This document shows positions 8,376 through 18,659 of a stretch of DNA of 64,000 nucleotides, piece by piece. The number at the start of each line of letters is the position of its first letter. The first letter of the stretch is position 1. The DNA is from Niallia sp. FSL W8-0635. GTDB taxonomy: Bacteria; Bacillota; Bacilli; Bacillales; Cytobacillaceae. The stretch covers positions 2,520,501 to 2,584,500 of the forward strand of contig NZ_JBBOYD010000001.1 of NCBI RefSeq assembly GCF_038007965.1, given 5' to 3'. The translations under genes and the position numbers were made by a program. Below the pieces are notes generated by a model. That model saw nothing but the letters and a program-made list of their open reading frames with translations. It made no database searches and was not told the origin of the DNA.

Positions 8376-9623
8376 TTAGTTCCTTATTTGCCCTTCACCA
8401 TATATGAAGTATTTAACAGAGGCTAGTGCATTCAGCCCCATTGGACCTCTTGCATGGAGTTTCTGTGTGCTAATGCCAATTTCTGCTCCGTATCCAAATT
8501 CAAATCCATCTGTAAATCTAGTACTAGCATTATGGTAAACTGCTGCTGCGTCTACTCCTGACAAAAATTGCGCTGCATTTTCCTTGTTTTCGGATATAAT
8601 TGCTTCGGAATGCTTTGTGCCATATGTATTAATATGGTTAATTGCTTCTTTCACTCCATCTACTATCTTAATGCTAATCTTTAAAGCCGAATATTCAGTA
8701 TACCAATCTTCCTCTGTCGCTTCTTTTGCTTTTTTATAAGCGGCGCAAACTGTTTGATCACCGTAAATTTCGACCCCTTTATTATGCAATGCTTCTAATA
8801 GCGAGAATCCATATTGCTTAAACCAATTTTCCTCTATTAAAATAGTCTCTAAAGCATTACATACAGATGGACGCTGTGTTTTTCCGTTTAAGCTAATATT
8901 TACTGCCATGTCCATATTTGCCGTTTCATCTATATATAAGTGACAATTCCCAGCTCCTGTTTCAATAACAGGTACAGTTGCTTCCTTTACTACCGTTTCA
9001 ATCAGCCCTTTTCCACCACGAGGAATTAATACATCTAGAAACTCTTTTAAATGAAAGAGTTCTTTTGCCGTTTCCCTGCTCGTATCTTCAATTAATTGAA
9101 CAGCATCTTTTGGCAAAGCTGATTTTTCGAGAGCGGTATGGATGGTGTTTACAAGTGCCATATTGGATTGCTTCGCGGAAGAACTTCCTCTTAGGACAAT
9201 GCTATTTCCTGTTTTCAAGGCAAGACTTGCAGCATCAATTGTTACATTTGGTCTCGCTTCATATATCATCCCCATTACACCAATAGGAACAGTTTTCTTG
9301 ATTATTTTCAGTCCATTTTCTTTTTCAATTTGTTCGACTACAACACCAATTGGATCTTTCAGATTGACTAACTCTTTTAAGGCTATAGCCATATCCGTAA
9401 TTCTTTTTTCATCAAGCATAATGCGATCTAGAATAGAAGGAGAGAGACCTTTTTCTCGTCCATTTTCAAGGTCGAGTTTATTTGCTTTGATAATCAAGTC
9501 CTTATCCTCTAATAATTGATTGCTAATAAGTAACAATGCATCATTTTTCTCATTTGTTGTATGATTTAATAATTGATAGCTTGCTTCCTTTGCCAGTTTA
9601 CCTTTTTGATATACCTCTCCCAT
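8376..9623 (-). CDS. proA: Glutamate-5-semialdehyde dehydrogenase (gamma-glutamyl phosphate reductase)
   Basis: 415 residues, full length. It reduces glutamyl-5-phosphate with NADPH, the second step of proline synthesis. The aldehyde-dehydrogenase-type catalytic Cys lies in [12 protein letters not shown] (residue about 255), with the phosphate/NADP loop [10 protein letters not shown] near 148 and HARGPMGL near the C-terminus. GGGAG sits eight bases before the second in-frame ATG (9623), so I prefer that to the ATG six bases upstream. It is the distal gene of proBA, 16 bases after proB. Confidence 0.97.
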   Translation of the reverse strand: MGEVYQKGKLAKEASYQLLNHTTNEKNDALLLISNQLLEDKDLIIKANKLDLENGREKGLSPSILDRIMLDEKRITDMAIALKELVNLKDPIGVVVEQIEKENGLKIIKKTVPIGVMGMIYEARPNVTIDAASLALKTGNSIVLRGSSSAKQSNMALVNTIHTALEKSALPKDAVQLIEDTSRETAKELFHLKEFLDVLIPRGGKGLIETVVKEATVPVIETGAGNCHLYIDETANMDMAVNISLNGKTQRPSVCNALETILIEENWFKQYGFSLLEALHNKGVEIYGDQTVCAAYKKAKEATEEDWYTEYSALKISIKIVDGVKEAINHINTYGTKHSEAIISENKENAAQFLSGVDAAAVYHNASTRFTDGFEFGYGAEIGISTQKLHARGPMGLNALASVKYFIYGEGQIRN

Positions 9624-9639
9624 TTTCATCTCTCCCTTT

Positions 9640-10737
9640 TCAAATTTTCACCCATTTATCCCGATGAATTACTTCCAATCTCGAATGTTTTTCTATTCTT
9701 TGTTCTTCTCTTTTTTGCGCGAGAATTTCTTTTAACTCTTCCGAAGAATAAAGGACTTCTCCTTTTCCAATAATACCATTTATGCCATATACCTCTACTA
9801 CATTCCCTTTTTCAAAAAAACCTTCCACTTTATAAATTCCAGCTGGCAATAAACTACTTCCCTTATTGACCAAGGCTAGTTCTGCCCCTTCATCGACATA
9901 AAGGCTTCCTTGCACAGTGGAATGAAGAGAAATCCACTGCCGATTACTATTAATCGATGTTAAAGCATCGGAGCCAATATATGTTCCATCTCCCTTACCC
10001 TCGATAATATCGATTAGCTTATTTTCTCCAGTGCCTTTTCCGATAAATACCTTCACTCCTAATGAAAGAGCAGTTTCCGCCGCGATGAGCTTTGATTTCA
10101 TGCCACCTGTGCCAACCTTGGATCCAGATCCTTTTGCTGCCTGCTTCCATTCTTCCGTGATTTCTGGCAAATAAGCAATTCTTCTTGCAGTTGGATCATC
10201 TTTGGGATTCTTGTCATATAAGCCGTTAATATCTGTGAGAATAATTAACTGATCTGCATGGATAAGCCCACTAACGAGTGCTGATAACATATCATTGTCA
10301 CCAAATGTTAATTCTTCCACCGATACAGTGTCATTTTCATTTATAATCGGCAAGATATTTCTTTCCAATAACTCTGATAGTGTAGAATAAGCATTTCGGT
10401 ATCGATTACGTTTGGAGAAATCATTTCTCGTTATTAATACTTGAGCTGGGATCATTCCAAACTTACTCAATTGTTCGTTATAGCTTTGAATCAATAAGCT
10501 TTGTCCAACAGCAGCGGCTGCCTGTTTTCCTTTCAATGTAACGGGTCTTGAAGGATACCCGAGTTTTGCAAAGCCAGCTGCCACTGCTCCTGATGACACT
10601 AAAAGAACCTCATGGCCTTTCTTTCTTAAATTGGCGATACTCGCAATATGGTCGCTTAATTTCGATTGATCAATAACACCCTTTGTGTCCGTTAACGAGC
10701 TACTTCCAATCTTTACGACAATTCTTTTTTTCTCCAT
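9640..10737 (-). CDS. proB: Glutamate 5-kinase
   Basis: 365 residues. The amino-acid-kinase domain (about 1-255) has [10 protein letters not shown] at the N-terminus, the glutamate-binding [17 protein letters not shown] (about 140-156) and [11 protein letters not shown]; a PUA domain follows (about 275-350). It phosphorylates glutamate, the committed and usually proline-inhibited step of proline synthesis. It is the first gene of the operon, preceded by GGAGG and a proline-type T-box leader, so tRNA-Pro charging controls it. Confidence 0.97.
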   Translation of the reverse strand: MEKKRIVVKIGSSSLTDTKGVIDQSKLSDHIASIANLRKKGHEVLLVSSGAVAAGFAKLGYPSRPVTLKGKQAAAAVGQSLLIQSYNEQLSKFGMIPAQVLITRNDFSKRNRYRNAYSTLSELLERNILPIINENDTVSVEELTFGDNDMLSALVSGLIHADQLIILTDINGLYDKNPKDDPTARRIAYLPEITEEWKQAAKGSGSKVGTGGMKSKLIAAETALSLGVKVFIGKGTGENKLIDIIEGKGDGTYIGSDALTSINSNRQWISLHSTVQGSLYVDEGAELALVNKGSSLLPAGIYKVEGFFEKGNVVEVYGINGIIGKGEVLYSSEELKEILAQKREEQRIEKHSRLEVIHRDKWVKI

Positions 10738-10783
10738 GGTATTTCCTCCGAACTATATTAAACTATGCCTGTATCGATAGAAT

Positions 10784-11025
10784 AGAAAAAAGCCCTTTTC
10801 TATCCTAATAAAAGGACGAAAAAGGGCTTTCCGTGGTACCACCTTTATTGAATCAATAAAAAACATTGATTCCACTCTGTCTGATAACGCAAGAAATGCG
10901 CCTACTGTAATAGGACTTGAAAGGTAGGTTCTGTGTACTTTCATAATGAAGTCTTTCAGCTAATAAACTTCACTCTCTTTTATAAAAGCATTTCACATAC
11001 TAGTCCTTTCGCTTCGTTCAATTTT
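10784..11025 (-). ncRNA. T-box leader, proline specifier, upstream of proBA
   Basis: The minus-strand transcript carries the T-box core AAAGGTGGTACCACGG (around 10829-10845) followed by a terminator with arms AAAGCCCTTTT and AAAAGGGCTTT and a T run (10784-10831). In the stem I region the internal loop reads CAGAACCTACC, giving a CCU (Pro) specifier followed by A, which fits the downstream genes. Uncharged tRNA-Pro would stabilise the antiterminator and allow proBA expression. Confidence 0.92.
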
Positions 11026-11035
11026 CTTTTTACTA

Positions 11036-11064
11036 ATTATAAGCAGTTTTTTCGATCGTTTCAA
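11036..11064 (-). promoter_or_regulatory. SigA promoter of the proBA T-box leader
   Basis: Minus strand TTGAAA (11059-11064), a 17-base spacer, TATAAT (11036-11041). It lies just upstream of the T-box. Confidence 0.8.
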
Positions 11065-11123
11065 TTGTTTTTTTGAAATTAATTGAAAAGAAAATATTTT
11101 TTCTTACCGAATAGTATGAATAG

Positions 11124-11900
11124 TTATTTTTTTATTTCTGCTACTTCTTTTTTTAATGCCCATTTTCTGATTGCATAGGCGACACCATTTTCATTATTTG
11201 TTAAGGTTACAACATCTGCTGTCTCCTTTACAACATCTTGGGCATTTCCCATTGCAACGCCTATTCCAGCTTCTTTAATCATGCTAATATCATTCAGACT
11301 ATCTCCAGCTGCCAATACTTGATCCATCGAGATATGTAATAGCTCACATACTTTTTTTAGTCCTCTTGCTTTATTAATCCCTAGTGCATTTACCTCAATA
11401 TTTACTGGAGATGAATTACTAATTTCAAAGCAATTTTTCTCTTGTAAACTTTTCAATACCTTTTCTCTAATTTGATTGTCTTCAATATGAAACCCAAATT
11501 TAAGCCACTCTAATTCACTTACATTTTCCGGCATCTCATCAAACCATAATTGGTCACAGCTTGTTGCCCACATTTTCGCTTTATGTTGCTGCGCTAAGCC
11601 CCACATCCATTGGATATGGTTCGCATCCACAAGATTTCTTTCAACTAAATTTCCCTTTGTATCCCAAATTTCACTTCCGTTTGCTGTAACTAAATATGAA
11701 TTTAATAAGAGGCTTTTTGCGTGATCCTTACACGTTGCAAGAGAACGACCTGTACTTAAAACAACGTGCAGTCCCTTGTCATGGGCCTCTTTAATTGCTT
11801 TCCTATTCTCTTCCGGTATTTCTCCGTTTTCATTCAATAATGTCCCATCCATATCTAGCGCAATTAACTTAATGTCTTTTTCTTCGAGATTTTTCGTCAC
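11124..11900 (-). CDS. Cof-type HAD-IIB family hydrolase
   Basis: 258 residues. HAD motif I is ALDMDGTLLN (D16, D18), motif II is VVLSTGRSL, and the terminal motif is AAGDSLNDISMIKEAGIGVAMGNA, all typical of the Cof/YidA sugar-phosphatase group. The substrate is unknown. I start at GTG 11900 because AGGAGGA lies eight bases upstream; the longer frame to 12011 would begin at a TTG without an RBS and add a 37-residue stretch unlike the family. Confidence 0.9.
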   Translation of the reverse strand: MTKNLEEKDIKLIALDMDGTLLNENGEIPEENRKAIKEAHDKGLHVVLSTGRSLATCKDHAKSLLLNSYLVTANGSEIWDTKGNLVERNLVDANHIQWMWGLAQQHKAKMWATSCDQLWFDEMPENVSELEWLKFGFHIEDNQIREKVLKSLQEKNCFEISNSSPVNIEVNALGINKARGLKKVCELLHISMDQVLAAGDSLNDISMIKEAGIGVAMGNAQDVVKETADVVTLTNNENGVAYAIRKWALKKEVAEIKK

Positions 11901-12273
11901 TTTGCTTTTCCTCCTAATTTTTATTTTTAGAAGTGATAGCCAAAAAATACAACTGACAGAATACCACATTCCTAAAGCTTTAACCATAGATTTATCTACT
12001 TGATTAAACAAAGCCGTCTTTAACCTTAAAGTTTGCTATGTATGATGTTTCCTATTTAGCCCATATTCATTTTTGACAAGCACCTTACCTAGCATGCCAA
12101 TCATTTCTACCAACTTCTTAATTGTAAGTATTAATTCCAACATATTAACATAGTATAACGATTTCTTTAAAAAAAGTAAAAAATTCCGATAACTCCAAAC
12201 AAACTTCATATAATTAGTAAATTCTTAACAAATCTTTAATGATTTAATAAAAAGACAATCACAAAAACCATGG
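11901..12273. other. Intergenic region without a recognised element
   Basis: About 370 AT-rich bases between the Cof-type gene and the EmrE-family gene. Apart from the RBS of the Cof gene I see no convincing promoter, hairpin or coding stretch; short minus-strand frames here lack ribosome binding sites. Confidence 0.5.
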
Positions 12274-13242
12274 TTATGCTTCAATGCTACTATTTATGTG
12301 TATTTTCTTACTTGAATATACACTATGCAAAATCATTCCGAACATAACCAAGCAAATGCCTAGGAAACTGATTAGGCTAGGTAGATGGGCAGATAAAAAA
12401 ATTACTTCTCCTAATAAAGCAAATAAAATTTCCAGAGATTGCGTTGCTTCTACTGCTCCTAATTTAACCATATTGTCTTTAACTAAGTCTGTTGCTGCAA
12501 AAAATAAAACTGTCGCAATAATACCTGAAAATACTGCCACTATTGCTGATTGACCAACTTGTTGCTTGCCTGGAAGCCCGACAGTTAATACAGCAATAAT
12601 GGATAATAGTATCCAAAATGGAAGACTTGCAATTGTCATTCCTAATACACGTTGAAAAACATCTAATCGATCCTTACAAAGCTCCATCATTTTCCGATTT
12701 CCTAACGGATAGGCAAAAGATGCAATAAGTATAGGAATAAGACAAAATAAAGCATCCTTTATAGAAAGAGACACAGCGAATTCTAACTGCATAATAATAA
12801 CACCAAGAACAATTAAAATGGAAAAGGTTAAACTTTTAAATGGAATTTTTCTTCGGGCTAATTGAATGCTCCCATCTCTCCCCATCTTTTTCTCATAAAA
12901 TAAAGGTGCAAGTAATGTCCCAGAAATGATTGTAAGCTGCCAAGTACCTGCTACAAGCCAGCCTGGTCCAAATGCACCAGCAAAACAAATCCCAGCATAA
13001 AAAAAGCCAAAGCCAACGGTACTCCATAATAACCAAGAAACAGGATTTGCTTTTAGTTCCTGCCATACAACAGTAATGTTTTTTCTACATATTACAATCA
13101 ACATAAGTAATGGCACCATAAAAAAATAACGTAACGAAGCGCTCCATAACCAGCTTCCTCCACCTATTTCCATCGACTGATTCAATACAAATGTAAACGC
13201 AAAAAATAGCGCAGCAAATATACCTAAAATAATCGGTCTCAA
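12274..13242 (-). CDS. Multidrug resistance efflux transporter family protein (EmrE/DMT-like, 10 TM)
   Basis: 322 residues with about ten membrane segments, in the drug/metabolite superfamily group annotated as multidrug resistance efflux transporters. Recognisable segments are FGFFYAGICFAGAFGPGWLV in the middle and LGAVEATQSLEILFALLGE near the C-terminus. The name is a family label; drug export is not demonstrated for such proteins in general. The start codon lacks a strong SD. It is monocistronic. Confidence 0.8.
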   Translation of the reverse strand: MRPIILGIFAALFFAFTFVLNQSMEIGGGSWLWSASLRYFFMVPLLMLIVICRKNITVVWQELKANPVSWLLWSTVGFGFFYAGICFAGAFGPGWLVAGTWQLTIISGTLLAPLFYEKKMGRDGSIQLARRKIPFKSLTFSILIVLGVIIMQLEFAVSLSIKDALFCLIPILIASFAYPLGNRKMMELCKDRLDVFQRVLGMTIASLPFWILLSIIAVLTVGLPGKQQVGQSAIVAVFSGIIATVLFFAATDLVKDNMVKLGAVEATQSLEILFALLGEVIFLSAHLPSLISFLGICLVMFGMILHSVYSSKKIHINSSIEA

Positions 13243-13390
13243 TTATTTACCCCTCTTTCTTATTGAATAATCAAAAAACTTATATCCAATATATCGCATA
13301 TTGAATATTTATCCTAGAGTTTTTGTGAAAATAGTATTCTCATTTCACACCGCACTCAAAATCTTTTTAACAATTAAATTAGAAAAAATT

Positions 13391-13422
13391 AAAAGATCTG
13401 TACCAGTAAAAGTACAGACCTT
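13391..13422 (-). terminator. Terminator after the ABC exporter gene
   Basis: Arms AAGATCTGTAC (13393-13403) and GTACAGACCTT (13412-13422) flanking an eight-base loop; a T-rich tract follows on the minus strand. Confidence 0.65.
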
Positions 13423-13426
13423 AAAC

Positions 13427-15139
13427 TTAACGCTGATATTGAACCCGATGAAGGGTAGCAAAAATTCCGTTCTGTGCTAATAATTCATCATGCTTTCCTT
13501 CTTCTTCTATCCCATTTTCCGTTACTACAACAATGCGATCAGCATTGCGAATTGTCGCAAGGCGATGTGCAATGATTAATGTAGTTCGGTTTTTAGCTAG
13601 CTCATTTAAAGAGTTTTGGATAATTAATTCCGTTTCTGTATCAAGTGCAGAAGTCGCTTCATCTAATATGAGAATTGGCGGGTTTTTTAGGAACATCCGA
13701 GCAATTGCAATTCTTTGCTTCTGTCCACCTGATAGCTTCAATCCTCTTTCTCCGATTTGAGTTTCATAGCCTTCTGGCAGTTTAAGCACTAATTCTTCAA
13801 GATGTGCTCTTCTAACCGCTTCATGAATTTCATCATCTGACGCATTCAAATTTCCATAAGCAATATTTTCTTTTAACGTGCCAGTAAATAAAAATACATC
13901 TTGCTGTACAATGCCAATTTGTGAACGTAATGATTTCATCGTCATATCGCGAATATCGATTCCGTCAATTTTGATACTCCCGTTATTTACATCATAAAAA
14001 CGAGGAATTAACGAACAAATCGTCGTTTTCCCGGCACCAGAAGGTCCAACAAAAGCGATTGTTTCACCAGCATTAATGGAAAGATTAATATTATTTAAGA
14101 CTGGATTACTGTCATAGCTAAAGGTTACATCTGTTAAAGTGATATCTCCCTTTAAAGATTTTACTTCTATCGCATCTTTGCGATCTAAAATTTTTGGAGC
14201 AGAATCTAACAATTCCAAGAAACGCTTAAAGCCAGCCATTCCCTTCGGATATAGTTCTAATATTGCACTAATTTTATCGATTGGTTTTTGTAATATATTC
14301 ACAAACAAGATAAAGGAAACTAATTCCCCTATTTTCATTTGATTATTAAAGGTAAGCCAAGCTCCAAAGACTAAAACTACTAAAGTAAAAAATCTCATTA
14401 GCATATATACAGAAGAAGATGTAATGGACATTACTTTATATGCACCTATTTTCGCCTTACGGAATCTTTTATTATTTACTGTAAATCTAGAAATTTCATA
14501 CTCTTCATTTGTAAAAGATTGAACAACACGTACACCAGATACACTATCTTCTACTCTAGCGTTTACGTCTGCAATATCCCCATACATTTGTCCCCACGCT
14601 TTATTCATGCTTCTGTTACAATATGTAATAAGCCAAACTAGAATGGGAACGATGAAAATAACAATTAATGCTAGTTTTATATTAATCGTAAGCATAATCC
14701 AAAACGCACCAACAAAAGTCATTATAGCAATAAACAAATCCTCTGGTCCATGATGGGCAAGTTCTCCAATATCAAATAAATCATTGGTAATACGACTCAT
14801 GATATGTCCTGTTTTTGTATTGTCAAAAAAAGAAAATGATTGTCTTTGCACATGGGTAAATAATTGACCTCGCATATCCGTTTCAATATTTATCCCAAGC
14901 TTATGTCCCCAATAATTGACAATGTATTGAAGAAAGGTACTTGTTACGTATAATAGCAGCAATCCCACACCAACAGATAAAATCGTACCCCAATTTCCTT
15001 CTGGAAGTAAATCATCAATATACCAAGAGACCGCAAGTGGAAAAGCGAGCTCTAATAGTGCAACAGTTATCGCACTTAAGAAGTCGAGCGTAAATAATTT
15101 TTTATGTGGTTTATAATATGAAAAAAAACGTTTAATCAT
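13427..15139 (-). CDS. ABC transporter, fused permease/ATP-binding protein (YwjA-like)
   Basis: 570-residue half-transporter. Six membrane helices (about 15-300, beginning FFSYYKPHKKLFTLDFLS) precede a nucleotide-binding domain with Walker A GPSGAGKTT, signature LSGGQKQR, Walker B ILILDEATSALD and H-loop IAHRLAT. It probably works as a homodimeric exporter. The N-terminus resembles B. subtilis YwjA as I remember it, and ywjA belongs to the Fur regulon; a Fur-like site about 150 bases upstream (15286-15300) agrees with that. The substrate is unknown; a heme, lipid or drug role would be inference. Confidence 0.9.
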   Translation of the reverse strand: MIKRFFSYYKPHKKLFTLDFLSAITVALLELAFPLAVSWYIDDLLPEGNWGTILSVGVGLLLLYVTSTFLQYIVNYWGHKLGINIETDMRGQLFTHVQRQSFSFFDNTKTGHIMSRITNDLFDIGELAHHGPEDLFIAIMTFVGAFWIMLTINIKLALIVIFIVPILVWLITYCNRSMNKAWGQMYGDIADVNARVEDSVSGVRVVQSFTNEEYEISRFTVNNKRFRKAKIGAYKVMSITSSSVYMLMRFFTLVVLVFGAWLTFNNQMKIGELVSFILFVNILQKPIDKISAILELYPKGMAGFKRFLELLDSAPKILDRKDAIEVKSLKGDITLTDVTFSYDSNPVLNNINLSINAGETIAFVGPSGAGKTTICSLIPRFYDVNNGSIKIDGIDIRDMTMKSLRSQIGIVQQDVFLFTGTLKENIAYGNLNASDDEIHEAVRRAHLEELVLKLPEGYETQIGERGLKLSGGQKQRIAIARMFLKNPPILILDEATSALDTETELIIQNSLNELAKNRTTLIIAHRLATIRNADRIVVVTENGIEEEGKHDELLAQNGIFATLHRVQYQR

Positions 15140-15620
15140 AATATTACTCTTTCACACCTACCCTTTTCTATTTTTTCTTACTAATTTCTCATTTTTCAAC
15201 CGATTTTCAAACAGACTATCCAATCATTTATGTATTTCTGTCTGTATCGAATGATTTTTTTCCTTTTTTATACAACTATATATATTGAGAATCATTATTG
15301 ATTATAGTTGTTATTTGCTATTTCTACAAGAAAAATATTTATATAATCGAAATAAATAGAGAGAAACATTTTTCAATATAGGAGTATGGTCTGATTGATT
15401 GGTTATCCAAAAAAACGTATAAATATTTATTTAGTTAATATTCATTATTTTTAAATTATTCTATCAACTTCTATTTTTATCCTTACTCTTTTTTAGTATA
15501 ATGATAGAAAGAAATAATTTTCTACTATTATATGGAGTTCCTTTCACCTATTTTAGCCAATCAACTTATACAAATATGTCTTATCATGGATTCTATTGTT
15601 TAATAAAGGAGTGTGTTTTT
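15140..15620. other. Divergent intergenic region with Fur-like box and LysR promoter
   Basis: Very AT-rich region between the ABC exporter and LysR genes. TGAGAATCATTATTG (15286-15300) matches the Fur 7-1-7 consensus at 11 of its 14 fixed positions. A plus-strand TATAAT (15497-15502) is a likely -10 for the LysR gene, although its -35 is poor. I see no gene here. Confidence 0.5.
15286..15300. promoter_or_regulatory. Candidate Fur box upstream of the YwjA-like exporter
   Basis: TGAGAATCATTATTG compared with TGATAATnATTATCA gives three mismatches. On the minus strand ATGATT, a 17-base spacer and TATAAA could form an overlapping promoter. The support is moderate and strengthened by the known Fur control of ywjA in B. 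subtilis. Confidence 0.5.
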
Positions 15621-16535
15621 TTGGATTATCATTTATTAACCTTTGTAACAGTTGCTGAAAAACTAAATTTTACTAGGGCAGCAGAAAGCTTACATATTAC
15701 TCAATCAGCTGTAACGCTTTCCATTAAAGCACTTGAAAAAAAGTATAATATTACCTTTTTAGACAGAACGAATAAATATGTTAGACTTACAAAAGCAGGT
15801 GAACTTTTTTATTTTCATGCAAAGAAAATTTTATCAGAGTATAATGAAGTGAATAATTTAATTGATCACCTTTCAGAGACGACAAACCGTCCTTTATCCA
15901 TCGGTTCTAGCTTTACATTTGGAGAATATTTACTACCTAAAGTAATTGCCGATTATATAAAAATGGACAAGAAACATGAAAATCCAATGATAAGTATTAG
16001 AAATTCCCATCGTATTATTGATCAATTACTACTAGGAGAAATTGATTTAGGGATTATTGATAGTCATTTAAAAACCCATCCACATTTAACAATAACACCA
16101 TTTAAAGAAGATGAACTAGTCGTTATCGTAAGTAAAAATCATCGGTTTTCTGGTCTTTCATCCATTGAATTAAAATATTTGTACGATGAAACTTGGATAC
16201 TTAGAGAAGATGGTTCAGGAACAAGAGAAGTAGTAAATCAGTTTTTTCAAAATCAAGACTTCGCTCCACCTACTATTCGCTCATTTGGAAGCACACAAAT
16301 TATAAAAGAGTCGGTAGAAGCAGATTTGGGGATATCCATTGTTTCTAAATATGCAATCCAGAAAGAAATCTTTATGGAGACACTTAGTGTATTACGCATT
16401 AAAAATGAACCCATAACAAGATACTTTTCCTATATTATTCCTGAATTTTCCTTTAAGCAGCATGCTGTATCCCCTCTTATCAACGAGTTAACAAAGGAAA
16501 ATACCCTTTATCAAAACCTTTCTTTTGGTGAATAA
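15621..16535 (+). CDS. LysR family transcriptional regulator
   Basis: 304 residues. The N-terminal winged HTH is typical (LLTFVTVAEKLNFTRAAESL, then ITQSAVTLSIKALEKKY and FLDRTNKYVRLT); the effector domain runs from about 90 to 295. I start at TTG 15621, nine bases after AAAGGAG, which gives the standard LysR N-terminus; the frame to 15501 adds 40 unrelated residues. It is divergent from the YwjA-like exporter and convergent with trp. The co-inducer is unknown. Confidence 0.9.
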   Translation: MDYHLLTFVTVAEKLNFTRAAESLHITQSAVTLSIKALEKKYNITFLDRTNKYVRLTKAGELFYFHAKKILSEYNEVNNLIDHLSETTNRPLSIGSSFTFGEYLLPKVIADYIKMDKKHENPMISIRNSHRIIDQLLLGEIDLGIIDSHLKTHPHLTITPFKEDELVVIVSKNHRFSGLSSIELKYLYDETWILREDGSGTREVVNQFFQNQDFAPPTIRSFGSTQIIKESVEADLGISIVSKYAIQKEIFMETLSVLRIKNEPITRYFSYIIPEFSFKQHAVSPLINELTKENTLYQNLSFGE

Positions 16536-16594
16536 TTTTCAAAATTCTACCATCTGATTTATCAGACAGCATCCACTTTTCTTACTCAAATATA

Positions 16595-16640
16595 AAATCC
16601 TCCCTCCTTATTCTTTTTCAGAACGAAGGAGGGAGGATTT
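16595..16640. terminator. Bidirectional terminator between the LysR gene and trpA
   Basis: Perfect 15-base arms (16595-16609 and 16626-16640; core TCCTCCCTCCTT) with T tracts on both sides. It ends the trp operon six bases after the trpA stop codon. Confidence 0.92.
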
Positions 16641-16646
16641 CGTTTT

Positions 16647-17438
16647 TTAAATGGCAGACAATGTATTTCCTCTCTTACTTGCAGCAATAAGTTCCTTTAT
16701 TTCCTCTAACTTGTTCTCTGAGAACAGTTCCACGATTCTGCTTCCTACGATTACGCCATCACAATATTCTGTCATACTCGTAACATGCTCTGGAGAAGAA
16801 ATGCCGAATCCAGCTAAGACTGGGATTGGACTTACTTCCTTTACCTTTAGTAAATGTGTACCTAAATGTGCTTGGAAGCTAGTTCTTGAACCCGTTATCC
16901 CGTTTACGGTTACGGCATATAAGAAGCCCTTACCTTTCTTAGCGATATTTTCGATTCGATCTAAGGGACTTGTTAATGTCACTAATCGGATAATTTCAAC
17001 ATGATGCTTTGCCGCTAGTTCTTCTACGATTACTTCTTCTTCGACCGGTAAATCAGGCACAATCAATCCATTTATCGTCGCTTTTTCACAGGCTTGGAAA
17101 AATGACTCTACTCCATATGCTAAGATAGGATTCAAATAAGTCATCATGACAAGGGGAATAGTAGTTAACTCTCTAAAAGATTGAATTGCTTCAAAAACGC
17201 CTTTAAGTGTTGTTCCTGCTTTAAGGGAGCGGATGCCAGCGGCTTGAATAATCGGTCCATCTGCGACAGGATCAGAGAATGGAATGCCCAGTTCAATCGC
17301 AGTAGCGCCTGCCTCTTCAAGAAAGAGCACTTTATCCTTTAATGTTTCAAGCCCTCCGTCTCCAGCCATAATATATGGAACAAATGCTTTATCTCCTTTT
17401 TCAAGTACCTCATTAAAGGCTTGTTGGATTGTTTTCAT
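16647..17438 (-). CDS. trpA: Tryptophan synthase subunit alpha
   Basis: 263-residue TIM barrel. The catalytic acids fall at the canonical E49 (ELGIPFSDP) and D60 (VADGPIIQAAG), with the phosphate-binding GFGISSPEHV and GVIVGSRIVE near the C-terminus. It cleaves indole-glycerol phosphate and passes indole to TrpB. It is the last gene of trpEGDCFBA, four bases after trpB. Confidence 0.98.
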   Translation of the reverse strand: MKTIQQAFNEVLEKGDKAFVPYIMAGDGGLETLKDKVLFLEEAGATAIELGIPFSDPVADGPIIQAAGIRSLKAGTTLKGVFEAIQSFRELTTIPLVMMTYLNPILAYGVESFFQACEKATINGLIVPDLPVEEEVIVEELAAKHHVEIIRLVTLTSPLDRIENIAKKGKGFLYAVTVNGITGSRTSFQAHLGTHLLKVKEVSPIPVLAGFGISSPEHVTSMTEYCDGVIVGSRIVELFSENKLEEIKELIAASKRGNTLSAI

Positions 17439-17442
17439 TTTC

Positions 17443-18642
17443 TTATTCCCCCATTCTATCCATAACTGTATTTACGTCCTTATCTCCTCTACCAGATAAG
17501 CAAACAATAATTCCTTCTTCCTTATCCATCTTAGCAGCAAGCTTCACTGCATAGCTAATTGCATGGGCACTCTCTAAGGCAGGAATAATCCCTTCTACTT
17601 TACAAAGGAGCTGAAGTGCTTCAAAGGCTTCATCATCTGTTATCGATTCATAGGTTGCCCGTCCGATATCATGAAGATAGCTATGCTCTGGACCGATACC
17701 AGGATAATCTAAGCCTGCAGAAATAGAATGCGCTTCTTGAATTTGTCCGTCTTCATTTTGTAATAAGTACATATAAGAGCCATGTAACACACCTGGTTTC
17801 CCTTTAGATAAGGAAGCCGCATGCTTTTCCGTATGGAGGCCATGCCCCGAAGCCTCCACTCCATATAAAGCCACACTTTCATCCCCAATAAACGGATAAA
17901 AGATTCCCATTGCATTACTGCCACCACCAATGCAAGCAACAATTGCTTCTGGCAGGTTTCCGACTTTTTCCACATATTGTTTTTTTGCTTCTTTACCAAT
18001 GACACTTTGAAAATCACGGACCATCATTGGGAAAGGATGTGGACCCATTACAGAACCTAGAATATAGTGTGTATCAACTACATTTGTTACCCAATAGCGT
18101 AAGGCTTCATTACAAGCATCCTTAAGTGTGGCACTTCCAGAAGTAACACCAACGACTTTTGCACCTAGTAATTCCATTCGGAACACATTCAGCTTCTGTC
18201 TTCTAATATCTTCTTCCCCCATAAAAATCGTACATTCTAAGTTTAATAATGCACATGCAGTTGCAGTGGCTACACCATGCTGTCCAGCTCCTGTTTCCGC
18301 AACAACTTTCTTTTTCCCCATTCTTTTCGCCAGTAAAGCTTGACCTAAGGAATTATTAATTTTATGAGCTCCTGTATGATTTAAATCTTCTCTCTTTAAA
18401 TAAATTTTTGCACCGCCTGCGTATTTTGTGAGATTTTCCGCAAAATACAGAGGTGTTTCTCTCCCCACATAATCCTTTAATAAATTATTTAATTCCTCAT
18501 GAAAAGCTGGATCCTGTTGTGCTTTCTTATATTCTGTTTCAAGCTCTGTTACTGCCTGCATCAATGTTTCTGGAACATATCTTCCTCCATACATTCCGAA
18601 ATGTCCTCTTTTATCTGGAAACGCATATGTTGTTTCTGCCAT
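17443..18642 (-). CDS. trpB: Tryptophan synthase subunit beta
   Basis: 399 residues, PLP-dependent. The PLP lysine is K94 in [10 protein letters not shown], the catalytic Glu is in AETGAGQHG, the phosphate loop is GGGSNAMG, and the C-terminal SGRGDKD is present. It condenses indole with serine. I prefer the ATG at 18642 (GAGGGAG five bases upstream) to a TTG at 18663 that would overlap trpF; this leaves a 17-base gap to the trpF stop. Confidence 0.98.
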   Translation of the reverse strand: MAETTYAFPDKRGHFGMYGGRYVPETLMQAVTELETEYKKAQQDPAFHEELNNLLKDYVGRETPLYFAENLTKYAGGAKIYLKREDLNHTGAHKINNSLGQALLAKRMGKKKVVAETGAGQHGVATATACALLNLECTIFMGEEDIRRQKLNVFRMELLGAKVVGVTSGSATLKDACNEALRYWVTNVVDTHYILGSVMGPHPFPMMVRDFQSVIGKEAKKQYVEKVGNLPEAIVACIGGGSNAMGIFYPFIGDESVALYGVEASGHGLHTEKHAASLSKGKPGVLHGSYMYLLQNEDGQIQEAHSISAGLDYPGIGPEHSYLHDIGRATYESITDDEAFEALQLLCKVEGIIPALESAHAISYAVKLAAKMDKEEGIIVCLSGRGDKDVNTVMDRMGE

Positions 18643-18659
18643 GATAGCTCCCTCTTTTC

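Noticed and set aside
10753..10944. Open frame of 63 codons upstream of proB
   Set aside because: It covers the T-box core and terminator; the region is fully explained as a leader RNA.
15501..15620. 40-codon N-terminal extension of the LysR protein
   Set aside because: It begins at the -10 element, and the family N-terminus starts at TTG 15621 with a proper RBS.
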